Notes under the pieces: generated by a model | What the model was told of the DNA's origin: nothing | Databases searched by the model: none | Seen by the model: only the letters and a program-made list of their open reading frames with translations | Program-made: the position numbers and the translations under genes | Shown: piece after piece, positions 36,620 through 45,430 of the stretch | Position numbering within the stretch: the stretch's first letter is position 1 | How the letters are laid out: each line of letters starts with the position of its first letter | NCBI RefSeq assembly: GCF_000770635.1 | Contig: NZ_AVBF01000004.1 | Span: forward strand, 1-64,000 | Length of the DNA: 64,000 nucleotides | From: Pontibacillus yanchengensis Y32 | Lineage (GTDB): Bacteria > Bacillota > Bacilli > Bacillales > BH030062 | Reading direction: 5' to 3'

Positions 36620-38788
36620 TTATGAACTATACTCAGATTGCACTTGTACATGTTCCTTTTCATTTTTTACGTTTAATCCAATTACTAGAATAAGCACCAG
36701 TAATCCTACGGCATCAGTGAGTAAACCAGGATAAATTAACAACATTGCGCCTATACCTGATAGAATTCGTGCCCATATAGGAACAGGTTTCATAAAGTAA
36801 CCTTCTGCCATGATGGACAAGAGTAACACCCCTATGACTGATGTGATCGTAATTAAGATAATATTCATTAATGTGGCGTCAATCATTAACATCTCATGAG
36901 AAAAGACGAACATGAATGGTACGATAAAACCTGCTATGGCTAGTTTCATTGCTTGAAAGCCTGTCTTATTCGGGTCTCCTCCAGATATTCCTGCACCAGC
37001 AAAGGCGGCTAACGCAATAGGAGGCGTTATATTTGCAAAAATACCAAAGTAGAATACAAACATATGAGCCACCAATATGGCTGTTGTATTTGAGCCTGCT
37101 AGCTCTTGATATAAAGGGAGCTGTAATAGAATAGGCGCAGCCATTGTACTTGTAATGATATAGGTTGGAATACTCGGCAGCCCCATCCCTAAAATAATGG
37201 CGGTAATCATTGTCAGGAATAGTGTAATGACAAGTTGTATAATTGGGCTCTCTACTGCAGCCCCAATACCTACTATACTGTTGGCTATTTCAAGTGCTAC
37301 CCCCGTCAATGAAGCAATTCCAACTATGATGCCAACTGCTCCACAAGCTACAGCTACTGGAATCGTTGTTTTTGCACCATCTTCTAGAGCCTCCATACAT
37401 TCCTTCCATCCTACTTCTTCTGACTCTATTCGTAAACGTTTCCTCCATACATTAATGACAAGAGGAATGGCAACGATTAAGAGAAGCTCCCACCAATCGC
37501 TACGCACATTATCTAAGGTACTTCCTGTAATTAGAGCTGTAATCTGCGCTTGGAATATTAAGAATAAGGAAACAGCTGTAATGATTGGAAGCATACGCTT
37601 AGAACCAGATATGACAATCGTAGCTATAATAGCCCAAAATGCCGCATAAAATGGAGTTTTTCCAGTGAAGAGTAAGTATAACAATACAATCATTGGAAAA
37701 ATCAAATGACCTCGCTCCATAAGTACTTCTTTTAAATTTGGTAATTCACTCTTTGGTAGACCCTGTAATCCTCTTTTGGCAGCTCTAAAATGAACTTGTA
37801 ATAAAACGCCAAGATAGAATAGAAGTGCTGGAATAATACCTGCTAATATGATAGTTGTGTAGGGGACATTTAAGTTTTCGGCCATAATAAAAGCAGCTGC
37901 TCCCATAATTGGTGGTAAGATTTGTCCACCTACACTAGCAGCGGATTCCACGGCACCAGCAAAATTCTTTTTATAGCCTATCTTCTTCATCAATGGAATG
38001 GTAAATGTACCTGTTGTAACAACGTTCGCAATCGCAGCTCCGTTAATTGATCCCAAAAAACCACTTGCAATTACTGCTACCTTTGCAGGGCCACCCTTCG
38101 TATGTCCTGCTACTGCAAGAGCTAAATCATTAAACAGCTGCCCCATACCTGAACGTCTTAAAAAAGCACCAAATAGGATGAACAGAATAATATAGCTTGC
38201 AGATACCCCAATGGCTGTACCTAATACACCTTCTGTTATAAATACCACTTGAGAAATAATTTGCTTTGATACTGTAAAGATAATTTCCGGGGTGAGCTGT
38301 GGATAAATGGAAAGCTTCACATAAAAACCGTAAATAAGAAAACCAAAACCTAGTAATGTTAACCCCCATCCTGTCACTCTTCTAGTAATTTCAAACAATA
38401 GTAGTAGCACTAACAATCCTATATAAAAATCCATAGTATTGATTTGACCACCAGATTGAATAATCCTCTCTGCAGTAGATAACATATAAATGCCAACAAA
38501 CAATGATATCCCTGCTAAAATGTAATCGAAAAAAGGAACTCCTTTATCTTTTGCATCTCCTTTTCGGACAAATGGGTACAAAAGAAATCCTAATGTCATG
38601 AGCGTATATAAATGTATACTGCGTTGCTTGATATCCACTAAAGAACCAGCGTAAGAAGTGTATAAATGAAATATCGATAATAAAATGCTTAATACTGTGA
38701 TGGTTAGTGCGATATACTTCCCAAAATTCATTCTGACAGAGCTTTCACGATCATATTCTTCCGCTGAATATTCCTGTTTCTCAGCCAT
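36620..38788 (-). CDS. TRAP transporter fused permease (4TM/12TM), TAXI type
   Basis: Membrane component of a sodium- or proton-driven TRAP carrier; 722 residues with about 17-18 hydrophobic helices, combining small (DctQ) and large (DctM) subunits in one chain. The DctM hallmark GAFLRRSGMGQLFNDLALAVAGHTKGGPAKVAV-type region is present (split around residue 220-250), with GSINGAAIANVVTTG and MGLPSIPTYI. The frame extends upstream, but GAGGTGA overlapping the DUF1850 stop codon is 5 bp from ATG 38788, giving MAEKQEYSAEEYD. Partner binding protein is encoded two genes upstream. Substrate unknown; TAXI systems often take C4/C5 dicarboxylates or amino acids. Confidence 0.9.
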   Translation of the reverse strand: MAEKQEYSAEEYDRESSVRMNFGKYIALTITVLSILLSIFHLYTSYAGSLVDIKQRSIHLYTLMTLGFLLYPFVRKGDAKDKGVPFFDYILAGISLFVGIYMLSTAERIIQSGGQINTMDFYIGLLVLLLLFEITRRVTGWGLTLLGFGFLIYGFYVKLSIYPQLTPEIIFTVSKQIISQVVFITEGVLGTAIGVSASYIILFILFGAFLRRSGMGQLFNDLALAVAGHTKGGPAKVAVIASGFLGSINGAAIANVVTTGTFTIPLMKKIGYKKNFAGAVESAASVGGQILPPIMGAAAFIMAENLNVPYTTIILAGIIPALLFYLGVLLQVHFRAAKRGLQGLPKSELPNLKEVLMERGHLIFPMIVLLYLLFTGKTPFYAAFWAIIATIVISGSKRMLPIITAVSLFLIFQAQITALITGSTLDNVRSDWWELLLIVAIPLVINVWRKRLRIESEEVGWKECMEALEDGAKTTIPVAVACGAVGIIVGIASLTGVALEIANSIVGIGAAVESPIIQLVITLFLTMITAIILGMGLPSIPTYIITSTMAAPILLQLPLYQELAGSNTTAILVAHMFVFYFGIFANITPPIALAAFAGAGISGGDPNKTGFQAMKLAIAGFIVPFMFVFSHEMLMIDATLMNIILITITSVIGVLLLSIMAEGYFMKPVPIWARILSGIGAMLLIYPGLLTDAVGLLVLILVIGLNVKNEKEHVQVQSEYSS

Positions 38789-38793
38789 TCTCA

Positions 38794-39276
38794 TCACCTC
38801 ATTCTTGTTGAAACCTTCAGCCAAATAAAATTAGCTAGAGACCTCTCTTCTGTTCTTATGTTATAAGCTTCTTGTTTATCTAAATGTATGGTTTCGTTCC
38901 CATAGATAAAACGATGCTGTGTAGTTTTACCTGTTCTTATAAATAGTTCATCCCCTATCTTCCTACTAATCCCAGTCATATACACCCAACCATTTTTAAT
39001 AAATGTATTATTTCCAGCATTACTCGGTACTCCAGCGCCGAATGTCTTAAATCGAGTAGAATCAATATAGATGGTAGTTCCTTTCACCTGGAACATTTCT
39101 TCCCACTCTTCCTTTTCGACTGAATGTTTCCACCTAACCGAAAAATCTGTTTCATCATGATAAACAAAAGTTCTTAGAACCCCGTTGTAATCGTGGAGGG
39201 TAATAACAGAAACAGAAATGAACCATAATATCCCTATTAGTAAAACTGTTATTGGTAGTAGAAGTTTATTTTTCAT
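38794..39276 (-). CDS. DUF1850 membrane-anchored protein
   Basis: 160 residues with one N-terminal membrane helix (about 5-26) and an extracytoplasmic domain (RWKHSVEKEEWEEMF, GAGVPSNAG). DUF1850 proteins occur between TAXI binding protein and fused permease genes, as here; role unknown. There is no Shine-Dalgarno next to the ATG. GGAGGGG lies 35 nt upstream, and a hairpin (39282-39313) sits between the two; folding it would bring them to about 12 nt. Confidence 0.82.
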   Translation of the reverse strand: MKNKLLLPITVLLIGILWFISVSVITLHDYNGVLRTFVYHDETDFSVRWKHSVEKEEWEEMFQVKGTTIYIDSTRFKTFGAGVPSNAGNNTFIKNGWVYMTGISRKIGDELFIRTGKTTQHRFIYGNETIHLDKQEAYNIRTEERSLANFIWLKVSTRMR

Positions 39277-39281
39277 GGTAT

Positions 39282-39313
39282 AAAAAGGGCACCAAACGGA
39301 TGATGCCCTTTTC
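39282..39313 (-). terminator. Intercistronic hairpin after the TAXI binding-protein gene
   Basis: Minus-strand AAAGGGCATC..GGTGCCCTTT stem followed by TTATACC. It can act as a partial terminator or RNA stabiliser, raising binding protein over permease, and separates Shine-Dalgarno from start codon of the DUF1850 gene. Confidence 0.7.
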
Positions 39314-39319
39314 CCCTCC

Positions 39320-40327
39320 TTACTCTTCTAGCAGACCTTTTTCTTTATAGAATTTCTTAGCACCTGGATGAAGAGGGGCAATCAGCCCGTTACCACTTTC
39401 ATCACGGTTGATTTGCTTTAAAGCTCCAACAGAAATTTCGTCAGAACCAAGGTATTCGTAATATCGCTTTGTTAAGTCATATACTAAATCCTCGCTTAAG
39501 TCTGGAGATACAATAAGCATATTCTGAATTCCTACAGTTTGTACTTTAGAATCAAGATTGTATTTAGCTTCTTCCCCAGCAGGAATTGTATAGTCTTTAT
39601 AGAATGGATATTTTTCCTTTAAGCTTTTTGCTATATCTCCTTTAATTTCCACAAATTTAACATCCTGTTGTTGCATTAAATCAGTGATATTACTATTAGG
39701 TACTCCAGAAGTGAAAAAGGCAGCATCTAGATTTCCATTTTTCATTTCTTGAACACTATCCGCATACCCAGTATGTGTAACTTTTCCAAGATCGTCATAT
39801 GTTAAATCTACTGCTTCTAACACCTTTTGAGCACTTTGCTCCACACCAGATCCAACTTTTCCAACTCCCACTTTCTTACCTTTCAAATCCTTAATAGACT
39901 CAATTCCACTACCTTCAAGAGCAACGACTTGCACGACGTTTTGATACATCCCCGCCATAGCTTCTACTTTTGTTTCATTTCCTTCGAATTGTCCATTACC
40001 ATTTAATGCACTGTGCGCTACATCACTCATTACAATGGCCATTTGATTTAGTCCATCTTTTATATTCTGAATGTTTGCGACAGAAGCACCTGTTGATTCT
40101 ACAGTTACATTTCCTACAGATTCACTTTCTTCAAAGATTGGCTTAAGTGAACCTCCAATTGGATAGTAAGTACCAGATGTACCTCCAGTACCGAATACTA
40201 GTGACTGTGCTCCACTATCACTTGAGCTTCCCTCATCGTTTCCATTTGCTTGGCTATCACTACCACCACAAGCAGCCAAAATCATAGATAAAGCTAGCAT
40301 CATTACTAGAATTAATTGTTTTTTCAT
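39320..40327 (-). CDS. TAXI family TRAP transporter substrate-binding lipoprotein
   Basis: 335-residue binding protein. Signal peptide with lipobox LAAC, Cys20 as lipid anchor, then a Ser/Gly/Asn linker. TAXI hallmarks are GTGGTSGTYYPIGG (about 47-60), ASVANIQNI and AFFTSGVPNSNI. It delivers a carboxylate or amino acid to the fused permease. ATG with GGAGGGG. First gene of the operon; a perfect cre (40366-40381) lies about 40 bp upstream. Confidence 0.92.
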   Translation of the reverse strand: MKKQLILVMMLALSMILAACGGSDSQANGNDEGSSSDSGAQSLVFGTGGTSGTYYPIGGSLKPIFEESESVGNVTVESTGASVANIQNIKDGLNQMAIVMSDVAHSALNGNGQFEGNETKVEAMAGMYQNVVQVVALEGSGIESIKDLKGKKVGVGKVGSGVEQSAQKVLEAVDLTYDDLGKVTHTGYADSVQEMKNGNLDAAFFTSGVPNSNITDLMQQQDVKFVEIKGDIAKSLKEKYPFYKDYTIPAGEEAKYNLDSKVQTVGIQNMLIVSPDLSEDLVYDLTKRYYEYLGSDEISVGALKQINRDESGNGLIAPLHPGAKKFYKEKGLLEE

Positions 40328-40365
40328 AATGAAACCCCTCCGTTTTAATTTTCTAACTTTTCTAT

Positions 40366-40381
40366 ATGTTATCGCTTACAT
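40366..40381 (-). promoter_or_regulatory. CcpA cre site upstream of TAXI-TRAP operon
   Basis: Minus strand reads ATGTAAGCGATAACAT, a complete match to WTGNAANCGNWNNCAW. Just upstream two GAACAT direct repeats (about 40400-40420) may be a DctR-type activator site. Confidence 0.8.
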
Positions 40382-40542
40382 GTTTGAAGATAAATATTAT
40401 GAACATATTGAACATTTTGGTCTTTTTGGTCTTAAGAATAAGCGAATTCTCACGTTACCCTTTTAGAAGCTAAAAACAATAATTTCACTAACTCATTCCT
40501 TTTTTGTATTTTAATAAAATCGGAAATTCAAAACATGGAAAG

Positions 40543-40581
40543 CAAAAAACCTTCCTATGATTTATACATAGGAAGGTTTCA
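40543..40581 (-). terminator. Terminator of dctS-dctR
   Basis: Minus-strand AACCTTCCTATG/CATAGGAAGGTT stem followed by TTTTGCTTT. Confidence 0.9.
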
Positions 40582-41286
40582 CACCATTTTATAGCGATTT
40601 ATCGGTCGACCAACGCCACCATATTGAATATCAATTTCCACTTGACCATTTTTTTGTAAATAATCCAAATACCTTCTAGCGGTCACTCTTGCTATGCCGA
40701 TATGATCTGCTGTTTCTTCTGCAGAAACAGGTTGAACTTGTTCAGTTAAAAAGGAAAGAATTTGTTTTAGCGTTTGCTTATTTAATCCTTTCGGTATTGA
40801 TTGCTCTATATCATTATCTTCTCGTGTTGGTAATTTTGTTGAGGAAGGAGAAAGGATATCATCTATTTCTTGCTGTTTCATATCTCCTTCTCCTGTTAAG
40901 TGAGCTTGAAAATTTTTATAATCCAGCAAAGCTTGTTCCATTCGTTCATATTTAAATGGCTTCACTATATAATCAAATGCCCCATTCTGCAACATCCAAC
41001 GAATGCTCCCTTTGTCTTTCGCTGCAGTAATCACAATTACATCAACTTCAATCTTATCAGCTCGTATTTGCTTGAGTGTTTCCATTCCATCCTTTTCTGG
41101 CATATAAATATCAAGAATAATTAAATCGGGATTTTGCCTTTTAGCTAGTTCTAAACCCTTTGTACCATCAGAAGCGACATCAATAACTTCAAAACCATCT
41201 ACACGTTCAATAAATTGCCGATTTACTTCTTGTACCATTGGATCATCTTCCACTAGCAAAACCTTTTTAGTACTATTCCCCACCAC
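40579..41286 (-). CDS. dctR: Response regulator, CitB/DctR family
   Basis: Cytosolic regulator with N-terminal receiver (VEDDPMVQEVN; phospho-Asp in LIILDIYMP, Lys in IVKPF) and C-terminal helix-turn-helix (VSAEETADHIGIARVTARRYL). Family members activate carboxylate transport genes. The frame opens at ATG 41304 without a ribosome site; GTG at 41286 is 5 bp from AGAGGAAGG within the overlapping kinase gene and is preferred, GTG 41283 is nearly as good. Overlaps dctS. Likely target is the adjacent TAXI-TRAP operon. Confidence 0.88.
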   Translation of the reverse strand: MVGNSTKKVLLVEDDPMVQEVNRQFIERVDGFEVIDVASDGTKGLELAKRQNPDLIILDIYMPEKDGMETLKQIRADKIEVDVIVITAAKDKGSIRWMLQNGAFDYIVKPFKYERMEQALLDYKNFQAHLTGEGDMKQQEIDDILSPSSTKLPTREDNDIEQSIPKGLNKQTLKQILSFLTEQVQPVSAEETADHIGIARVTARRYLDYLQKNGQVEIDIQYGGVGRPINRYKMV

Positions 41287-42883
41287 TAACACCTTCCTCT
41301 TCATACATTGGAAATGTCAGAACAAAGCTAGATCCTTTTCCTGGGCTAGAGATTACATCTATGGATCCTTTTCCTTTATGAACTACATTATTGACGAGGT
41401 ACAAGCCTACTCCAGACCCTTTTTTGCCCTTTGTTGTGTAACGTTTTTCAAAGATATTCGCAACTTTTTCATCTTCTATTCCTTCCCCGTTATCTTCCAC
41501 TTGGAAGGTACATGTCAAGTCGGATTGAATAATAGAGATATGAATAAACCGATCTTTATGATTTGTAGTATCAAATGCATCAAAAGCATTTTCTATTAAG
41601 TTTCCTAATAGTAAGACTATATCGTGCTTATCCAATAAAGGAGGATAATCTTCTAAAATGCTATACTCGTCTATCGTTACTTCAATTCCTAACTCTTGCC
41701 CTCGCATAACCTTACTAAGTAATAATCCAGCTATACTATAGTCATTCATCCGCTCCACCAGAAATCTTGTTAACTCTTCTTGGCGTTCTGTTATATCAAA
41801 TACAAACTCTAACGCTTTCTCTTTTTGATCCAACTGAATTAACCCTGAAATCGTATGCAATTTATTTAAATGTTCATGGTTTTGAATTCTTAATGCCTCT
41901 ACAAATGCTTTAACGCCTGTTAGCTCTTCTGCTAATTGAGTAACGTCAGTTCGATCTTGAAAAATCGCCAATGCTCCAATCACTTCTTCGTTCACAAAAA
42001 TGGGGACACGAGTACTCAGCACTACCTTCCCTTTCACTCTAATTTCCTCATTGTAAATAGGCTGACCATTTTGTAAAACGGCTGGAAGTCTAGAATCCTC
42101 GATGACATCCTGAATAGGTCTTCCTGTTTGAGAAGCAGATATATCTAATAGGTTCTGTGCTTTCTCATTAAGGAGAGCAATCCTTCCTTCTCGATCTATT
42201 GATATAACTCCATCATTCATGGCGTGAAATGTGGCGTTTCTTTCTTTAAGAAGTTGTCCGATTTCATGTGGTTCAAGATGATAGGTTTGGCCTTTTAAAT
42301 GATTTGCTAGCATCCATGAACCAAACACTCCAAATACTGAAGTTAAAAATAATATAAGTAAAATTTCATTTTTCATCCCCATGATTACCTCTTGTAACGT
42401 TGGGATAACATTACCTACAATCACCACACCGATTTGCTCTTGCTCCTCATTCATTATAGGAACAAATGCTCTAATCGCTGTTCCAAGCTCTCCTTCTCCT
42501 TTTGAGGTGTAGCTATGCTCCGCAAACGCGGGTCCTTCGTCTTTTCCTGAAGATATGGTCCCTAACTTGTCTTCTACAGGGTGGGAAAAACGGATTCGAT
42601 TCATATTTAGTACAACGATATAATCAGAACCGTTTATTGTTCGTATCCTTTCAACGATAGGATTTATTTGTTTCCAACCTTTGGATTTTGTCAGGTTATT
42701 TTTTACACCAGGTAAATTAGCAACGGTTCTACCTGTAATCATAGCACGCTCCCCTAGCTCTTCTTCTTTGTTGTCAATCGTATTACCTATTAAGATAATC
42801 CCACCAATCACAATAGAAAAAAGAACAATTCCAAATGAGAGAATCGTAATTTTCCACCGTATCGGCATACGGTTCAGGGACAT
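41273..42883 (-). CDS. dctS: Sensor histidine kinase, CitA/DcuS/DctS family
   Basis: 536-residue membrane kinase close to B. subtilis DctS: helix about 9-32, extracytoplasmic PDC-type sensor (NGSDYIVVLNMNRIRFSHP), second helix about 175-195, PAS (MNDGVISIDREGRI), the phospho-acceptor segment IQNHEHLNKLHTISGL and a HATPase domain (NLIENAFDAF, DNGEGI, GSGVGLYLV). The ATG at 42883 is 9 bp from GGGAGG; 42889 is too close. Divergent from dctB, whose product likely acts as co-sensor. It should respond to a carboxylate outside the cell. Confidence 0.92.
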   Translation of the reverse strand: MSLNRMPIRWKITILSFGIVLFSIVIGGIILIGNTIDNKEEELGERAMITGRTVANLPGVKNNLTKSKGWKQINPIVERIRTINGSDYIVVLNMNRIRFSHPVEDKLGTISSGKDEGPAFAEHSYTSKGEGELGTAIRAFVPIMNEEQEQIGVVIVGNVIPTLQEVIMGMKNEILLILFLTSVFGVFGSWMLANHLKGQTYHLEPHEIGQLLKERNATFHAMNDGVISIDREGRIALLNEKAQNLLDISASQTGRPIQDVIEDSRLPAVLQNGQPIYNEEIRVKGKVVLSTRVPIFVNEEVIGALAIFQDRTDVTQLAEELTGVKAFVEALRIQNHEHLNKLHTISGLIQLDQKEKALEFVFDITERQEELTRFLVERMNDYSIAGLLLSKVMRGQELGIEVTIDEYSILEDYPPLLDKHDIVLLLGNLIENAFDAFDTTNHKDRFIHISIIQSDLTCTFQVEDNGEGIEDEKVANIFEKRYTTKGKKGSGVGLYLVNNVVHKGKGSIDVISSPGKGSSFVLTFPMYEEEGVSGGE

Positions 42884-42946
42884 AATCATCGTCCTCCCAA
42901 AAATATTACACCGATTGTACCACCTTTAAATATGTATGATACACTA

Positions 42947-42962
42947 TTGAAAACGTTCTCGA
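42947..42962 (+). promoter_or_regulatory. cre-like site between dctS and dctB
   Basis: TTGAAAACGTTCTCGA has one mismatch (CG for CA) to the cre consensus. It lies 16 bp before the dctB start, in the 90-bp divergent region, so CcpA could repress dctB. Confidence 0.5.
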
Positions 42963-42977
42963 TAGAGGGGTGTGACC

Positions 42978-44036
42978 ATGAAAACCATTTTGCCTATTAC
43001 TCTATTCATATTTACTGGGATAGCTACAGCCTTATTTATTGGATTTGATTTAGGGAATACCTCTGAGACAATCGCCCAAGATGATGAACAAGAAGGAATA
43101 AAAGAAAATGTTGTGATTAACTTTAGTCATGTTGTAGCTGAAAACACCCCAAAAGGCAAAGCTGCTAGAAAATTTGCGGATTTAGTAGAAGAGCGTACAA
43201 ATGGAAAAGTTAGCGTTAAAATATTTTCAAATGGTTCGTTATATAATGATCAAAATGAATATCAAGCGCTAAAAGATGGAAGAGTTCAAATGATTGCACC
43301 TGCCACCTCAAAATTGACTACTCACTTCCCTGAATGGCAAGTATTGGATCTCCCATTTGCGTTTCCTTCGCACGAAGCAGTTTGGGAAGCTTTTCAAGGG
43401 GAAATAGGAACTACCCTTTTAGACGACCTACATAATACGGAGATAAAAGGATTAGACCTTTGGTACAATGGTTTTAAACAAATTACTACCAACGAAAAAG
43501 CTATTCTTTCTCCTAGTGATTTTAATCGAAAACATTTTCGTATTATGCCAAGCCCTGCTATTGAAGAGATGTATAACACCCTAGAAGCCAGCACAAGCAC
43601 TTTTCCTTTTAACAAAACTTATAAAAATTTAGAAGTAGATTTTATTGACGGGCAAGAAAATACAATATCTAACATATACACAAAAAAATTATATAAAGAA
43701 CAAAGCTCACTCACCCTTAGCAACCATGGATATTTAGGCTATGCTGTATTAATAAATAGGGAATTCTGGAACAACCTTTCATCTGAAGTACAACAAGTGA
43801 TAAAAGAAACGCTTACCGAAACTACCGATTGGGTGAGACGCCATTCGATTGAAATAAATGATTCATATAAACGAAAACTAGCGTTAAACTCTAATTTAGA
43901 CATACACTACTTAACAAACCAAGAAGAACAAGCGTGGAAAGAAGCGATACAGCCTGTTTACGAAGAGGTTGAATCAAAAGTGGGACAAGATTTGATGAAC
44001 GAGGTTTATAGATTAAAAGAAAAGTATGAACAATAA
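42978..44036 (+). CDS. dctB: DctP-type TRAP binding protein, co-sensor DctB
   Basis: 352-residue extracytoplasmic solute-binding protein of the DctP family, closely resembling B. subtilis DctB: TGIATALFIGF in the membrane segment, then NFSHVVAENTPKGKAA, FSNGSLY, WYNGFKQITTNEK and GQENTISNIY. The N-terminal helix is not followed by a lipobox, so it may stay anchored. In B. subtilis DctB works with sensor DctS, not with a TRAP permease. No DctQM permease is nearby here either, and the divergent neighbour is dctS. ATG 42978 is 8 bp from GAGGGG; GTG 42972 is too close. Confidence 0.9.
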   Translation: MKTILPITLFIFTGIATALFIGFDLGNTSETIAQDDEQEGIKENVVINFSHVVAENTPKGKAARKFADLVEERTNGKVSVKIFSNGSLYNDQNEYQALKDGRVQMIAPATSKLTTHFPEWQVLDLPFAFPSHEAVWEAFQGEIGTTLLDDLHNTEIKGLDLWYNGFKQITTNEKAILSPSDFNRKHFRIMPSPAIEEMYNTLEASTSTFPFNKTYKNLEVDFIDGQENTISNIYTKKLYKEQSSLTLSNHGYLGYAVLINREFWNNLSSEVQQVIKETLTETTDWVRRHSIEINDSYKRKLALNSNLDIHYLTNQEEQAWKEAIQPVYEEVESKVGQDLMNEVYRLKEKYEQ

Positions 44037-44112
44037 ACAAGGAGAACTTAGTTGAACAAGCAATAAATGGTAACCCCTGCAAGGGCTGTCACAATTAGAT
44101 TCATCCTAATAC

Positions 44113-44136
44113 ATAAAAAATGGGCCCATTTTTTAG
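44113..44136 (+). terminator. Terminator-like palindrome after dctB
   Basis: AAAAAATGGGCCCATTTTTT, a perfect 20-bp palindrome 80 bp after dctB; the tight loop makes it a moderate terminator. Confidence 0.5.
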
Positions 44137-44237
44137 GAACTATTATAGAAACTATTTGTTTTAATTACTTTCTTGCATTCAAAAGCCTAAGATTCAAGTA
44201 AAAACCTACTTATAACTTTATACTTTTAGAACTCATA

Positions 44238-44276
44238 AAAATGCCTCCACCCGCTAATTACGGGCGAAGGCATCAT
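44238..44276 (-). terminator. Terminator of ywhD
   Basis: Minus-strand ATGCCTTCGCCCG/CGGGTGGAGGCAT stem followed by TTTTATGAG. Confidence 0.88.
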
Positions 44277-44281
44277 CTTTT

Positions 44282-44806
44282 TTACACATCTAACGCTTGT
44301 TTCAACTCATCAGGTGAGTTGTTCCACATATCTTCGCTGTGCTGATGCAGAAATTCCCCTAATAGACGCTTTGATTCATCGTCCATCTGCTCCACCACAA
44401 CTTTTCCTTTCATCGATTTATCCATATTGTTCACATGTTCTGGCATGGATTTATAGCCACGGCGATTTTCTTTATCGACGAGCATTTCACAGCCAGCTAC
44501 ACCTGCATAGTAAGGACCGTTTTCATTATGTTCTACTGTTACCCATACAAGCCAATACAACGTTGGGTTGGGTACAATACTTTTGTCCGGCTTAAATTTC
44601 ACACGCTTTTCCACTTGGCTTCTGGCGTGTAGCGCCCCCATATCTACTTCTGCTGTTCCAGCTGATGGGCAGACAAATACAGGCGAAATGTTTTCTAAGC
44701 TTAACGTACCTGCTCCATAACCGCCATGACCATCGGTGGAATCATCATTAATGATAGTAAACTGGTTGTTCTTTTTATTGGAATTGGATTGATCAGATGA
44801 TGACAT
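44282..44806 (-). CDS. ywhD: YwhD family protein
   Basis: A 174-residue protein of unknown function conserved in Bacillus. After a Ser/Asn-rich start, FTIINDDSTDGHGGYGAGTL, SPVFVCPSAGTAEVDMGALHA and CEMLVDKENRRGYKSMPEH are typical of YwhD. The frame begins at 44827, but that Met codon is part of the Shine-Dalgarno region; ATG 44806 is correctly spaced from AAGGAGGAG. It is a single gene with its own terminator, between the dct/TRAP block and ywgA-ywfO. Confidence 0.88.
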   Translation of the reverse strand: MSSSDQSNSNKKNNQFTIINDDSTDGHGGYGAGTLSLENISPVFVCPSAGTAEVDMGALHARSQVEKRVKFKPDKSIVPNPTLYWLVWVTVEHNENGPYYAGVAGCEMLVDKENRRGYKSMPEHVNNMDKSMKGKVVVEQMDDESKRLLGEFLHQHSEDMWNNSPDELKQALDV

Positions 44807-44984
44807 CTTTTCATACTCCTCCTTCATTACACCGTTTATTTTATTATTCTAACACACTACCAGGGCCAACATCACGTCTGCCGAAGCTACAGATTCACGC
44901 TTCTTATTTTATGCGACTTTTCGTTATCTATGAAGGGAAACGAATTGGTATCGGGTGTAGGGGCAAAAGGTTGTGGCGAGGGGG

Positions 44985-45345
44985 CTTTTCTCACTCTGAG
45001 ATGGCTTTTGCTCTTCACATACTACTTATTCTTGGTTTAGAATACATTATGCTTGCTTCACCACTACTTTTGCTCGCTCTGAGTTGCTTTATGCTCGCTT
45101 CGATTTGCTTTATGCTCCCTTCATCCCAACTTTTGCTCGCTCCAATTTGCTTTATGCTCGCTTCATTCCCACTTTTGCTCGCTTCGATTTGCTTTATGCT
45201 CTCTTCCTCTCAACTTTTGCTCGCTCCGATTTGCTTTATGCTCGCTTCATTCCCACTTTTGCTCGCTCCAATTGCGTTATGCTCGCTTCATTCCCACTTT
45301 TGCTCGCTCCAGTTTGCTTTTTGCTCTCTTCATCTTTACTATCTC
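44985..45345. repeat. 42-bp periodic C/T-rich array 6
   Basis: Alternating TTTTGCTCGCTCC and TTTATGCTCGCTTC units of about 20-22 bp, giving a period near 42 bp, repeated about six times. The shared GCTCGCT relates it to the TCGCTC arrays. Two overlapping open frames of low complexity cross it without ribosome sites. Confidence 0.8.
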
Positions 45346-45367
45346 AAGTCTTCTAACACTTAAAAAC

Positions 45368-45421
45368 ACAAAAAAAGCATCCCTTGCTTTCTGGTGCAAT
45401 AGAAAACAAGAGATGCTTTAG
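45368..45421 (-). terminator. Terminator of ywfO-ywgA
   Basis: Minus-strand AAAGCATCTCTTG ... CAAGGGATGCTTT with TTTTTGTG after it. Confidence 0.85.
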
Positions 45422-45430
45422 AAAATAGGT

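Noticed and set aside
44797-45363. 188-codon hydrophobic protein over the 42-bp array
   Set aside because: Starts inside ywhD antisense, lacks a ribosome site, and the Leu/Cys/Phe-rich sequence only mirrors the repeat.
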